5,871 bases of DNA from NCBI GenBank assembly GCA_028686145.1, contig JAQUCQ010000067.1:1-5871 (forward strand), read 5' to 3'. The translations under genes were made by a program, and so were the position numbers. This document shows, piece after piece, positions 1 to 5,871 of this stretch. The stretch is from Desulfuromonadaceae bacterium. Its GTDB lineage: Bacteria > Desulfobacterota > Desulfuromonadia > Geobacterales > Pseudopelobacteraceae. How positions within the stretch are numbered: position 1 is the stretch's first letter; each line of letters opens with the position of its first letter. The notes below the pieces were generated by a model, which had not been told where the DNA came from, searched no databases, and worked only from the letters and a program-made list of their open reading frames with translations.

Positions 1-414
1 GTAAGAGTACATGCACTGGACATAAGCATTGTCGTATCTGTGCTGAGCCTCACTTCCATAGTCCCTGCCCGCGTCTGAGCCTACTGCCGATCCGACCAGA
101 AGTCCGCTTGCAGCACCAATGAGGGCTCCAGTTCCGGCATTGCCGGATGCTGAACCTATTACTGCGCCCAGCCCTGTTCCTATTGCAGTACCCGCGATTG
201 CTCCGGTAGCAACATTATTCTCGTAGTTCTCTTGAGCAGAACCACCACTTTGTCGTTCCGCCCACTGTCTGCAGGTTGCGACTTCAGTCCGGAATGTCTC
301 ATACGACTTACCTTGTGTCGGCAGCACATTTACGCTTGGTCCCATAGGAAGAGTTGCACAGCCACTCAACGCAAAAAGCAAAAGAGCCGCTACGAGTTTT
401 TGTCTAAATACCAT
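1..414 (-). CDS. Glycine-zipper outer-membrane lipoprotein, C-terminus cut off by window edge
   Basis: The 138 visible residues run open to the window edge, so the stop lies outside. The N-terminus (MVFRQKLVAALLLFALSGC) is a lipoprotein signal with lipobox L-S-G-C, predicting lipidation at Cys19; the residue after it is Ala, which fits outer-membrane sorting. Residues about 68-116 are rich in Gly/Ala/Ser with repeated small-x3-small spacing (GAIAGTAIGTGLGAVIG, then GALIGAASGLLVG), the pattern of the YMGG-type Gly-zipper family. The segment after it, with tyrosines and QCMY (128-136), is also typical of those proteins. Cys49 and Cys134 could form a disulfide. The start is ATG at 414, preceded by AAGAGG at 430-425 with 10-nt spacing. 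Family members are mostly uncharacterised small envelope lipoproteins, so the precise function is unknown. It follows the Spy-like gene on the same strand after 124 bp. I saw no clear promoter or terminator in that gap. Confidence 0.8.
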   Translation of the reverse strand, partial: MVFRQKLVAALLLFALSGCATLPMGPSVNVLPTQGKSYETFRTEVATCRQWAERQSGGSAQENYENNVATGAIAGTAIGTGLGAVIGSASGNAGTGALIGAASGLLVGSAVGSDAGRDYGSEAQHRYDNAYVQCMYSY

Positions 415-538
415 TGTTTTGTTACCTCTTTTTTATTGTCCCCATAGTTTTGAAGCAGCGCCTGTTGTGATGAAACCACGATATGGCGGCAATTAGCACA
501 GTTACTCTGGAATTCTCAGCAGTACGAAGAAGGTCAAC

Positions 539-1048
539 TCAGAATTCGTCTTTATCCCATTTTCGCTGTGTATCAGGAGCCAATAGGCGCAAATCTTTTG
601 CCTTCGCCTGCTGCTCAGGCGTCAGAACCGCATGAATCTGGCTTCTTACCTTAAGCCTTGATACCATCAATTCTGTCCGGACAGTCTCATCGCTTGCGAT
701 CAAAGATCTTACCGCAGATTCATCAAATGAGTCCGCATGAGACATCTCGTTAATTTTTTTTCGATCGGCTACAAGCTTGTGCCGTAAAGACGCATTATTC
801 TGACGGGCAGCCGTAATTATGGCATTTATCTGTGCTCGTTGCACGTCGTTGAGTCCGAGTAATTCTATCATGGCGGCATGTTTTTTTTCACGGTTATTTT
901 TGAATCTGTTGCTGTACTGATGTGTGGGCATGGAGGTTGCCGCTTCTCCAGTGTTTGTCCCGATTTGAGTGTTGTCAGCAAGGGCAAGTGATGCAGCGCC
1001 TGCCATTACTGCAGTTGTAAGAGTAAAAATAAGAAATTTTCTTTTCAT
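539..1048 (-). CDS. Spy/CpxP-family periplasmic protein (LTxxQ motif)
   Basis: A 169-residue protein with a Sec signal peptide: basic MKRK, a hydrophobic stretch, and likely cleavage after ALA at residue 24. The mature part is charged and probably helical, as in Spy and CpxP, which are of similar length (about 160-170 residues). The second family motif is intact as LTPEQ at 142-146. The first is degenerate: LGLNDVQ at 64-70, where the family usually has LTxxQ. The family includes the ATP-independent periplasmic chaperone Spy, the Cpx inhibitor CpxP and metal-resistance proteins. A Spy-like stress chaperone role is inferred here mainly because it is divergent from a BaeSR-like regulator pair, and BaeR activates spy in E. 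coli. The protein has no cysteine and only a few histidines (His43, 57, 90, 104, 139), so a dedicated metal-sensor role is not obvious. A strong ribosome binding site, AAGGAG at 1061-1056, lies 7 nt before the ATG and supports this start. Confidence 0.85.
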   Translation of the reverse strand: MKRKFLIFTLTTAVMAGAASLALADNTQIGTNTGEAATSMPTHQYSNRFKNNREKKHAAMIELLGLNDVQRAQINAIITAARQNNASLRHKLVADRKKINEMSHADSFDESAVRSLIASDETVRTELMVSRLKVRSQIHAVLTPEQQAKAKDLRLLAPDTQRKWDKDEF

Positions 1049-1102
1049 GAGAGTTCTCCTTTGCTGGGTTTATATGCCGGGGAATATTGGTATCAGTGCT
1101 TG

Positions 1103-1108
1103 ATTGTA
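1103..1108 (-). promoter_or_regulatory. Candidate -10 element for the Spy-like gene
   Basis: Read on the minus strand, the hexamer is TACAAT, one mismatch from the sigma-70 -10 consensus, about 55 nt upstream of the ATG. No good -35 hexamer sits 16-19 bp further upstream. That would fit a promoter needing an activator, but it is equally what a chance match looks like. Confidence 0.3.
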
Positions 1109-1167
1109 CAGCAATGATCAGTTCTACTTTGTTACCGCATCACTCTTTGCGAATATCATTGTTTGAG

Positions 1168-1196
1168 TGGCAATTTTCTGAAATCAGAATATGCCA
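1168..1196. repeat. Inverted repeat / candidate operator between the divergent genes
   Basis: The core TTCTGA-AA-TCAGAA (1176-1189) is a perfect palindrome with 6-bp arms. It is flanked by a second pair of inverted arms, TGGCA (1168-1172) and TGCCA (1192-1196), offset by one base from the core's axis. Each strand therefore reads TGGCA, then two or three A/T bases, then TTCTGA after an optional T. The element sits roughly midway between the two divergent starts, about 120 bp from the Spy-like ATG and 136 bp from the kinase ATG. No T-run follows, so it is more like a dimeric-regulator site than a terminator. Which protein might bind is unknown. Confidence 0.45.
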
Positions 1197-1205
1197 ACAA
1201 TGTGC

Positions 1206-1246
1206 AGTGAATATGGAGAGAATGTGAATTTTTACCCACTCCCCTC
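1206..1246. promoter_or_regulatory. Candidate BaeR-box-like sites upstream of the kinase gene
   Basis: The E. coli BaeR box, from memory, is TTTTTCTCCATDATTGGC. On the minus strand, 1223-1206 shares the core TCTCCATA and matches about 11 of 18 positions. On the plus strand, 1229-1246 matches more weakly (TTTTT and CCA, about 10 of 18). The two T-rich ends face each other across 5 bp. They lie immediately upstream of the best -10 candidate for the baeSR-mdt operon, where an activator would be expected. The match is partial and the binding specificity of this BaeR homologue is unknown. Confidence 0.3.
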
Positions 1247-1260
1247 AATCATACTTTATA
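1231..1260 (+). promoter_or_regulatory. Weak sigma-70-like promoter candidate for the baeSR-mdt operon
   Basis: TTTACC (1231-1236) and TTTATA (1255-1260) are separated by 18 bp. The following AT-rich stretch would place transcription initiation near 1267, giving a leader of roughly 65 nt. Alternative -10 registers exist in the same run (TACTTT at 1252, TATATT at 1257), so the exact hexamer is uncertain. Confidence 0.3.
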
Positions 1261-1331
1261 TTTTTATGAAACCTGACTACGATACATGTGGCTGGTCCGA
1301 CGGTTCACTACAGTAGACGAGAATTTAAACG

Positions 1332-2771
1332 ATGAAATTAAATGTGACACACCGGGTTTTTTTGGCGATTCTCGCCGCCAATGCAATCATAGTCCTTTGC
1401 ATGTTCCTGATAATGCAGTTGAGTGTTGATCGCAGTTTTCTCAAGTATGTCAACCAACTGGAGCAAACCCGGATGGACCGCTTGGCCATGAAACTTGGAC
1501 GGGCATATGATACCTGGGGGGGCTGGGGATATCTTCAAAAAGCGCCAGACGCAATTTCCGGGCTAATCAGTGAAACGTACGCTGAAGATCCCTCGAGGGC
1601 TCAATTCTCGGCTACAGTCAATAATCCCAAACGGGAACTTGGCCGTATACCTGAGCCATTGGCAAATCGGCGGTATCATCGTTTGGAAAGGCGGCTTGTT
1701 GTGCTGGACGCCAAACGAAACCCGATCTTTGGCATCAGTAATCCTGCCGAAATTGAAATTTTCAAACCGATATTGAACAAAGGAGTCGTGGTGGGATATC
1801 TGGGGCTGCTCCCCAGTAAATTTCTCTCAGATATTCATCAGCTCAAATTTGTCAAGGAACAGAAATCTATTTTTGCACTTGTAGCATTGGCTATGTTGCT
1901 TGTAGCGGTTGCGATATCGTTGCCATTGGCACGACGTTTGGTTCGTCCACTCAAAAAACTGGCTGCTGCAACCAGCGACCTTTCTTCAGGGCGCTATGAT
2001 ATTCGGGTCCCTGTAGATTCTGATGATGAACTTGGCCATCTCTCACGAGACTTTAACGCACTGGCGTTGAGCCTCGACAAAAATGAGCATGCCAGACGTC
2101 AGTTTGTGGCCGATATTTCACATGAATTGCGGACTCCGTTGGCAATTTTGGGGGGTGAGTTAGAGGCAATTCAAGATGGGATGCAGGAACTGTCGTATGA
2201 ATCGATCAGTTCGCTTCAGGTTGAAGTTTTCCGTCTTAACAGGCTGGTTGACGATCTGTACCAATTAGCAATTTCTGATGTAGGAGCACTTGCATACCGG
2301 AAATGCGATGTGAACCTGACCGATATTCTCCGCGAAGCAATAGACCGCGCTCGGCCGAAGGTGGCGGAAAGGCCGCTGACACTTACTGCCCTTCTGCCGC
2401 AAGACCCCGTTTGTGTTTTTGCCGATGCCGAACGATTGGCACAACTCTTTGACAATCTCCTGGACAATTCCAGAAAATACACTGATCCCGGCGGTACGCT
2501 CGACATATCGCTCGAAGCGGCACATGGCAGAGTAACGGTTGACATAAAAGATAGCGGGCCGGGTGTTACGGAAGAGGAACGCCTCAGGCTGTTCGATCGT
2601 CTCTACCGGGTAGAGGGTTCGCGCAACAGGTCTTCCGGGGGCGCCGGTCTTGGACTTGCCATCTGCCGCAATATTGTCGAGGCTCACGAAGGGGTGATCG
2701 ATGCGCTGCAATCACCTCTCGGGGGGATTTGGATGCAAATTTCACTGCCACAATCGGAAGGTTACCAATGA
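1332..2771 (+). CDS. baeS: BaeS-like envelope-stress sensor histidine kinase
   Basis: A complete 479-residue membrane kinase. In order: first membrane helix about 8-31; periplasmic sensor region about 32-178, with BaeS-like spacing (SFLKYV, then EQTRMDRLAMKLGRAYDTWGGW); second helix about 179-200; HAMP linker about 201-252. The H-box FVADISHELRTPL has phospho-acceptor His264. The ATP-binding domain has N-box DNLLDNSRKYT (Asn375, Asn379), G1 DSGPGV (407-412), F-box LFDRLYR (420-426) and G2 GGAGLGLA (436-443). All catalytic motifs are intact. It should autophosphorylate and pass phosphate to the regulator encoded next. ATG 1332 is the only sensible start: an in-frame TAA lies at 1326-1328 and the next ATG falls inside the first membrane helix. 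The ribosome binding site is weak (GAGA near 1319-1322). The BaeS assignment rests on overall resemblance plus the mdtAB-like neighbours; the true signal is not visible from sequence. Confidence 0.85.
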   Translation: MKLNVTHRVFLAILAANAIIVLCMFLIMQLSVDRSFLKYVNQLEQTRMDRLAMKLGRAYDTWGGWGYLQKAPDAISGLISETYAEDPSRAQFSATVNNPKRELGRIPEPLANRRYHRLERRLVVLDAKRNPIFGISNPAEIEIFKPILNKGVVVGYLGLLPSKFLSDIHQLKFVKEQKSIFALVALAMLLVAVAISLPLARRLVRPLKKLAAATSDLSSGRYDIRVPVDSDDELGHLSRDFNALALSLDKNEHARRQFVADISHELRTPLAILGGELEAIQDGMQELSYESISSLQVEVFRLNRLVDDLYQLAISDVGALAYRKCDVNLTDILREAIDRARPKVAERPLTLTALLPQDPVCVFADAERLAQLFDNLLDNSRKYTDPGGTLDISLEAAHGRVTVDIKDSGPGVTEEERLRLFDRLYRVEGSRNRSSGGAGLGLAICRNIVEAHEGVIDALQSPLGGIWMQISLPQSEGYQ

Positions 2772-3445
2772 TTGACACTGTACTTGTTGTTGAAGACGAA
2801 CCCAAGCTGGCGCGACTCCTAAGCAATTACTTGCGCCAGGCGGGATATGATCTACACTGTGTGGAGAATGGTCTTGATGTCCTGCCGCTGGTTCGTGAAA
2901 GGATGCCGTCTTTGATTCTTCTCGACTTGATGTTGCCGGGGAAAAACGGCATGGACATCTGTAAAGAGATCCGTTCGTTTTCATCCGTGCCAATCATCAT
3001 GGTTACTGCCCGCATTGAGGAAATTGACCGACTTCTTGGCCTTGAGCTTGGAGCTGATGATTATATCTGCAAACCATTCAGCCCGAGGGAGGTTGTCGCC
3101 CGCGTCAGGGCCGTGTTACGAAGAAGCGTTAATCAACAGTTGCCTGGCGTGGTTCCCATGCTTCGCTTGGATGAAGAACGCTTTCAGGCAACGCTGCATG
3201 GCCGTGACCTGGAACTCACCGTTGTTGAATTCCAACTGCTGAGCTTTCTTTCCGCCAATCCGGGACGGATATATAATCGTAACCAGCTTATGGATCGCAT
3301 TTACCCCGACCAACGTGTTGTCAGCGATCGCACAATCGATAGCCATATCAAGAACCTGCGCAAGAAAATTTCCGGAGTATCGCCGGAAACCGATCTTATT
3401 CAATCCGTCTATGGTGTCGGGTATAAATTTGATGCTACCCAGTAA
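2768..3445 (+). CDS. baeR: BaeR-like OmpR/PhoB-family response regulator
   Basis: 225 residues, close to the family norm. The receiver domain (about 3-118) has acidic pocket Glu9/Asp10, phospho-acceptor Asp53 in LLDLMLPGKNG, switch Thr80 and conserved Lys102 (CKPFSPRE). The C-terminal winged helix-turn-helix DNA-binding domain (about 128-222) carries the recognition-helix segment SDRTIDSHIKNLRKK and the wing motif SVYGVGYKF. I chose ATG 2768 over the upstream in-frame ATG at 2729. It places the beta-1 strand DTVLVVEDE directly at the N-terminus, has GGAAGG at 2756-2761 with 6-nt spacing, and forms an ATGA overlap with the kinase stop, suggesting translational coupling. It is the expected partner of the kinase and, by analogy with E. 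coli BaeR, should activate the downstream pump genes and probably the divergent Spy-like gene. Confidence 0.88.
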   Translation: MIDTVLVVEDEPKLARLLSNYLRQAGYDLHCVENGLDVLPLVRERMPSLILLDLMLPGKNGMDICKEIRSFSSVPIIMVTARIEEIDRLLGLELGADDYICKPFSPREVVARVRAVLRRSVNQQLPGVVPMLRLDEERFQATLHGRDLELTVVEFQLLSFLSANPGRIYNRNQLMDRIYPDQRVVSDRTIDSHIKNLRKKISGVSPETDLIQSVYGVGYKFDATQ

Positions 3446-3478
3446 AAAAATATTGAGAGCACACCGAGGATAGCACGC

Positions 3479-4750
3479 ATGCAAGAGACTGTTACTGAAA
3501 CTATTACATCAAACCCTCATCCGGTAAAACGGCCGTTTTTCTCTCGCGGGTGGTTCTGGGCCATTCTGTTCTGTCTGGTTACGGTTGGAGGATTTACCTT
3601 CTGGAAAACCGGGCACTCCTTGCCGGCATCTGCATCTGGCCGGTCCGGTAAAAAAGGGCCGTCTCTTCCTACCCCGGTATTTGTCGCACACGTCCGAAAG
3701 GGTGATATGAATCTTTATCTGACCGGCCTCGGATCTGTAACGCCTCTGAACAATGTAATGGTGCGGAGCCGTGTTGACGGCCAACTGATGACGGTTCATT
3801 TCCGTGAGGGACAAAACGTTGCCAAGGGGAGCCTGCTGGCGGTTATCGACCCGCGGCCGTTTCAGGTCCAATTGACACAGGCTGAGGGCCAGATGGCCCG
3901 TGATCGGGAGCAACTGAACAATGCCCGCCTGGATTTGGAACGCTACCGTACGCTCTGGAAACAGGATTCGATTCCCCGGCAGCAGTTGGATACCCAGGAA
4001 GCGTTGGTCCGGCAGAATGAGAGTGCCGTCAAGATTGACCAAGGACAGATTGACGGCGCTAAACTGCAGCTTGCCTATAGCCGTGTCACGGCTCCCATTA
4101 CCGGCCGCACCGGACTACGCCTTGTGGACCCGGGAAATATGGTGCACGCGGCTGACACCGGAGGGTTGCTGACGATTACCCAGGTACAGCCGATTGCCGT
4201 TGTATTCCCGATTCCCGAAGACAGTCTGCCGCAGGTTCTGCACAAGATGAAAGGAGGGCGACTTGCCGTCGATGCCTTTGATCGCGAGATGAAACAGAAC
4301 CTGGCTGCCGGGAAACTGGTCACCGTCGATAACCAGATCGACCCCACCACCGGTACGGTAAAGCTTAAAGCGGTCTTTGCCAACCTGAACAATGAACTCT
4401 TTCCCAATCAGTTCGTTAATGCCAGGCTTCTGCTGGATGTGAAAAAAGACGTTCTTATCGTACCATCTGCTGCCATCCAGAGATCTCCACAGGGTGCATT
4501 TGTTTTCGTGGTTAAACCGGATCGAACGGTTGCCATGCGGCCGGTCGTGACAGGCATTTCCCAGGGGGCGGAAACATCCATAGCAGAAGGGCTTGAAGGC
4601 GGAGAACAGGTTGTTGTGGATGGAGCGGAACGCCTCAGGGATGGCAGCAAGGTGGAAGCAAAGGAACGGGAAAAAATCGGAAAGGCGGGTGGCAGAGGAG
4701 CAAACCCGGACGGTAAACCGGGTAAACTGATACACGGCCACCCCCAATGA
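3479..4750 (+). CDS. mdtA: MdtA-like RND efflux membrane fusion (periplasmic adaptor) protein
   Basis: 423 residues. A cytoplasmic N-tail is followed by one membrane anchor (about 24-42, WFWAILFCLVTVGGFTFW). There is no lipobox, so anchoring is by the helix. The biotinyl-lipoyl half-motifs surround an alpha-helical hairpin: RVDGQLMTVHFREGQNVAKGSLLAVIDPRPF split across 98-128, and AYSRVTAPITGRTGLRLVDPGNMV at 199-222. The hairpin (about 132-195) is charged and Gln-rich. The beta-barrel and membrane-proximal parts include LVTVDNQIDPTTGTVKLKA and NELFPNQFVNARLL, which closely resemble E. coli MdtA. The C-terminus (about 392-423) is a Lys/Gly-rich tail, probably disordered. It should link the inner-membrane permease to a TolC-type channel not seen here. 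The ribosome binding site GAGGA (3466-3470) is 8 nt before ATG, and the gap to baeR is 33 bp with no terminator. Confidence 0.9.
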   Translation: MQETVTETITSNPHPVKRPFFSRGWFWAILFCLVTVGGFTFWKTGHSLPASASGRSGKKGPSLPTPVFVAHVRKGDMNLYLTGLGSVTPLNNVMVRSRVDGQLMTVHFREGQNVAKGSLLAVIDPRPFQVQLTQAEGQMARDREQLNNARLDLERYRTLWKQDSIPRQQLDTQEALVRQNESAVKIDQGQIDGAKLQLAYSRVTAPITGRTGLRLVDPGNMVHAADTGGLLTITQVQPIAVVFPIPEDSLPQVLHKMKGGRLAVDAFDREMKQNLAAGKLVTVDNQIDPTTGTVKLKAVFANLNNELFPNQFVNARLLLDVKKDVLIVPSAAIQRSPQGAFVFVVKPDRTVAMRPVVTGISQGAETSIAEGLEGGEQVVVDGAERLRDGSKVEAKEREKIGKAGGRGANPDGKPGKLIHGHPQ

Positions 4751-5871
4751 ACTTCTCGCGACTCTTTATTCTGCGGCCGGTTGCCACCACCCTGTTGATG
4801 ATCGCCATCATCCTGGCTGGTGCCGTAGCCTATAAGCAGCTGGCGGTGTCAGCGCTGCCGCAGGTTGATTACCCGACTATCCAGGTACGTACTTTTTATC
4901 CCGGCGCCAGTTCCGACGTCATGGCTTCTTCAGTAACGGCACCTTTGGAACGCCAATTCGGACAGATGCCGGGATTAACCCAGATGACCTCTGCCAGCTC
5001 TCACGGCAGCTCGGTGATAACCTTGCAGTTTGCGCTTGAACTCCCGCTTGATGTTGCTGAACAGCAGGTTCAGGCTGCCATCAATGCCGGGTTCAATTTC
5101 CTGCCCAGAGATTTGCCCAACCCGCCGGTCTATAGCAAGGTTAATCCTGCCGATACGCCGATTCTAACCCTGGCTCTCTCCTCAGATTCGCTTGCATTGC
5201 CGAAAATCGAGGATCTGGCTGATACCCGTTTTGCCCAGAAGATATCCCAGCTCCCGGGGGTGGGGCTGGTCAGCATAAGCGGAGGGCAGCGCCCGGCAGT
5301 GCGCATCCATGCTAATCCAACGGCACTTGCATCGTACGGATTGACCCTTGAAGATCTGCGCACTGCCCTTGTTGTAGCCAATGTGAATCAGGCCAAGGGG
5401 AGTTTTGACGGGCCAAGACAATCGTATATTATCGGTGCCAATGATCAGCTCTTTACAAGTAAAGAATACCGTTCCCTGGTTATTGCCTACAGAAACGGCG
5501 CTCCCGTCCTGCTCAAGGATGTTGCGGATGCCATCGACGATACTGAGAATGTGAACCAAGCTGCCTGGATGAATTCGACCCCGGCGGTTATTGTTAACAT
5601 CCAGCGTCAGCCGGGAGCCAACGTTATTGAGGTGGTGAACCGGGTAAAGAAACTTCTTCCCCAGTTACAGGCGGCACTCCCTGCGTCGATAAAAGTGACC
5701 CCCCTGACCGACCGCACGATCACTATCAGGGAATCGGTAAAGGACGTCCAGTTTGAACTTGTTTTGGCTGTGGCACTGGTCGTACTCGTCATTTTCCTGT
5801 TTCTGCGCAATCTGCCAGCCACCGCCATTCCGAGTGTTGCGGTGCCGTTATCGCTCGTGGGCACTTTTGGT
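4747..5871 (+). CDS. mdtB: MdtB-like RND multidrug efflux permease, N-terminal 375 residues (cut by window edge)
   Basis: The reading frame stays open to the last base. RND permeases are about 1,000-1,050 residues, so roughly one third is visible. It begins with the family's hallmark NFSRLFILRPVATTLLMIAI (first membrane helix about 10-30). The porter domain follows, with SALPQVDYPTIQV, YPGAS, APLERQFGQMPGL, NPPVYSKVNPADTP, KISQLPGVGLVSISGGQRPAVR and QRQPGAN. The second membrane helix is at about 337-355, then RNLPATAIPSVAVPLSLVGTF. The resemblance to E. coli MdtB is strong; Pseudomonas MuxB is in the same group. The proton-relay aspartates of TM4 lie beyond the window. The ATG overlaps the mdtA stop (ATGA), so translation is probably coupled. 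MdtB works with MdtC as a heteromeric proton-driven drug or bile-salt exporter, so an mdtC-like gene is expected next. Whether this copy is MdtB or a homotrimeric paralogue cannot be settled here. Confidence 0.9.
   Translation, partial: MNFSRLFILRPVATTLLMIAIILAGAVAYKQLAVSALPQVDYPTIQVRTFYPGASSDVMASSVTAPLERQFGQMPGLTQMTSASSHGSSVITLQFALELPLDVAEQQVQAAINAGFNFLPRDLPNPPVYSKVNPADTPILTLALSSDSLALPKIEDLADTRFAQKISQLPGVGLVSISGGQRPAVRIHANPTALASYGLTLEDLRTALVVANVNQAKGSFDGPRQSYIIGANDQLFTSKEYRSLVIAYRNGAPVLLKDVADAIDDTENVNQAAWMNSTPAVIVNIQRQPGANVIEVVNRVKKLLPQLQAALPASIKVTPLTDRTITIRESVKDVQFELVLAVALVVLVIFLFLRNLPATAIPSVAVPLSLVGTFG

Noticed and set aside
232..447. 71-codon plus-strand reading frame
   Set aside because: It is antisense to the lipoprotein gene, has no family resemblance and no good ribosome binding site. 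The minus-strand frame has a lipobox and a Gly-zipper.
1101..1120. Short inverted repeat ATTG/CAAT and TGATCA near the Spy-like gene
   Set aside because: The arms are only 4-6 bp and imperfect when extended, as expected by chance in AT-rich intergenic DNA.
1125..1138. CpxR-like GTAAC/GTAGA repeat on the minus strand
   Set aside because: The two half-sites are about 8 bp apart rather than the 10-11 bp of the CpxR box, and both are imperfect.
1168..1183. Possible sigma-54 promoter starting with TGGCA
   Set aside because: The -24-like TGGCA is present on both strands, but the TTGC-type -12 element is missing at the required spacing in either direction.
1516..1522. Seven-G run inside the kinase gene as a phase-variation tract
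   Set aside because: The run is short, encodes a WGGW segment within the sensor domain, and the frame is intact. Nothing else suggests switching.
2729..2767. Upstream ATG extending the response regulator by 13 residues
   Set aside because: The extension lies inside the kinase gene and adds residues before the receiver's first strand. ATG 2768 has a better-placed GGAAGG and the ATGA overlap.
3446..3478. Terminator between the regulator and the adaptor gene
   Set aside because: There is an A-run and a ribosome binding site but no GC-rich stem followed by T residues.

Overview
The window looks like a Gram-negative chromosome. It has a lipoprotein with a lipobox, a periplasmic Spy/CpxP-type protein, and a tripartite-pump adaptor with an RND inner-membrane permease. 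GC content is moderate (about half, judged by eye) and every gene resembles proteobacterial families. I cannot fix the genus. A Geobacter-like (Desulfuromonadales) or other proteobacterial host would fit, but that is inference. No mobile elements, CRISPR arrays, tRNAs or rRNAs are visible.

Layout. Minus strand: a glycine-zipper lipoprotein (414 down to the left edge, incomplete) and a Spy/CpxP-family periplasmic protein (1048-539). Between them, 415-538 holds only the lipoprotein's ribosome binding site and no convincing terminator. Next is a 283-bp divergent intergenic region (1049-1331) with a perfect short palindrome inside a longer inverted repeat, BaeR-box-like sequence, and weak promoter candidates in both directions. 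Plus strand: a BaeS-like sensor kinase (1332-2771), a BaeR-like response regulator (2768-3445), an MdtA-like membrane fusion protein (3479-4750) and the first 375 codons of an MdtB-like RND permease (from 4747, running off the right edge). Two of the three junctions are 4-bp ATGA overlaps and the third is a 33-bp gap, so this reads as one operon.

How it works together (inference from the E. coli BaeSR/MdtABC system). BaeS senses envelope stress or toxic compounds and phosphorylates BaeR. BaeR then activates the efflux pump and a Spy-type periplasmic chaperone. In E. coli the pump genes precede baeSR and spy lies elsewhere. Here the two regulators lead the operon and the Spy-like gene sits divergently next to them, so the sensor, regulator, chaperone and pump form one compact locus. 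This is mostly a recognisable system in an unusual arrangement. The least explained part is the shared regulatory region.
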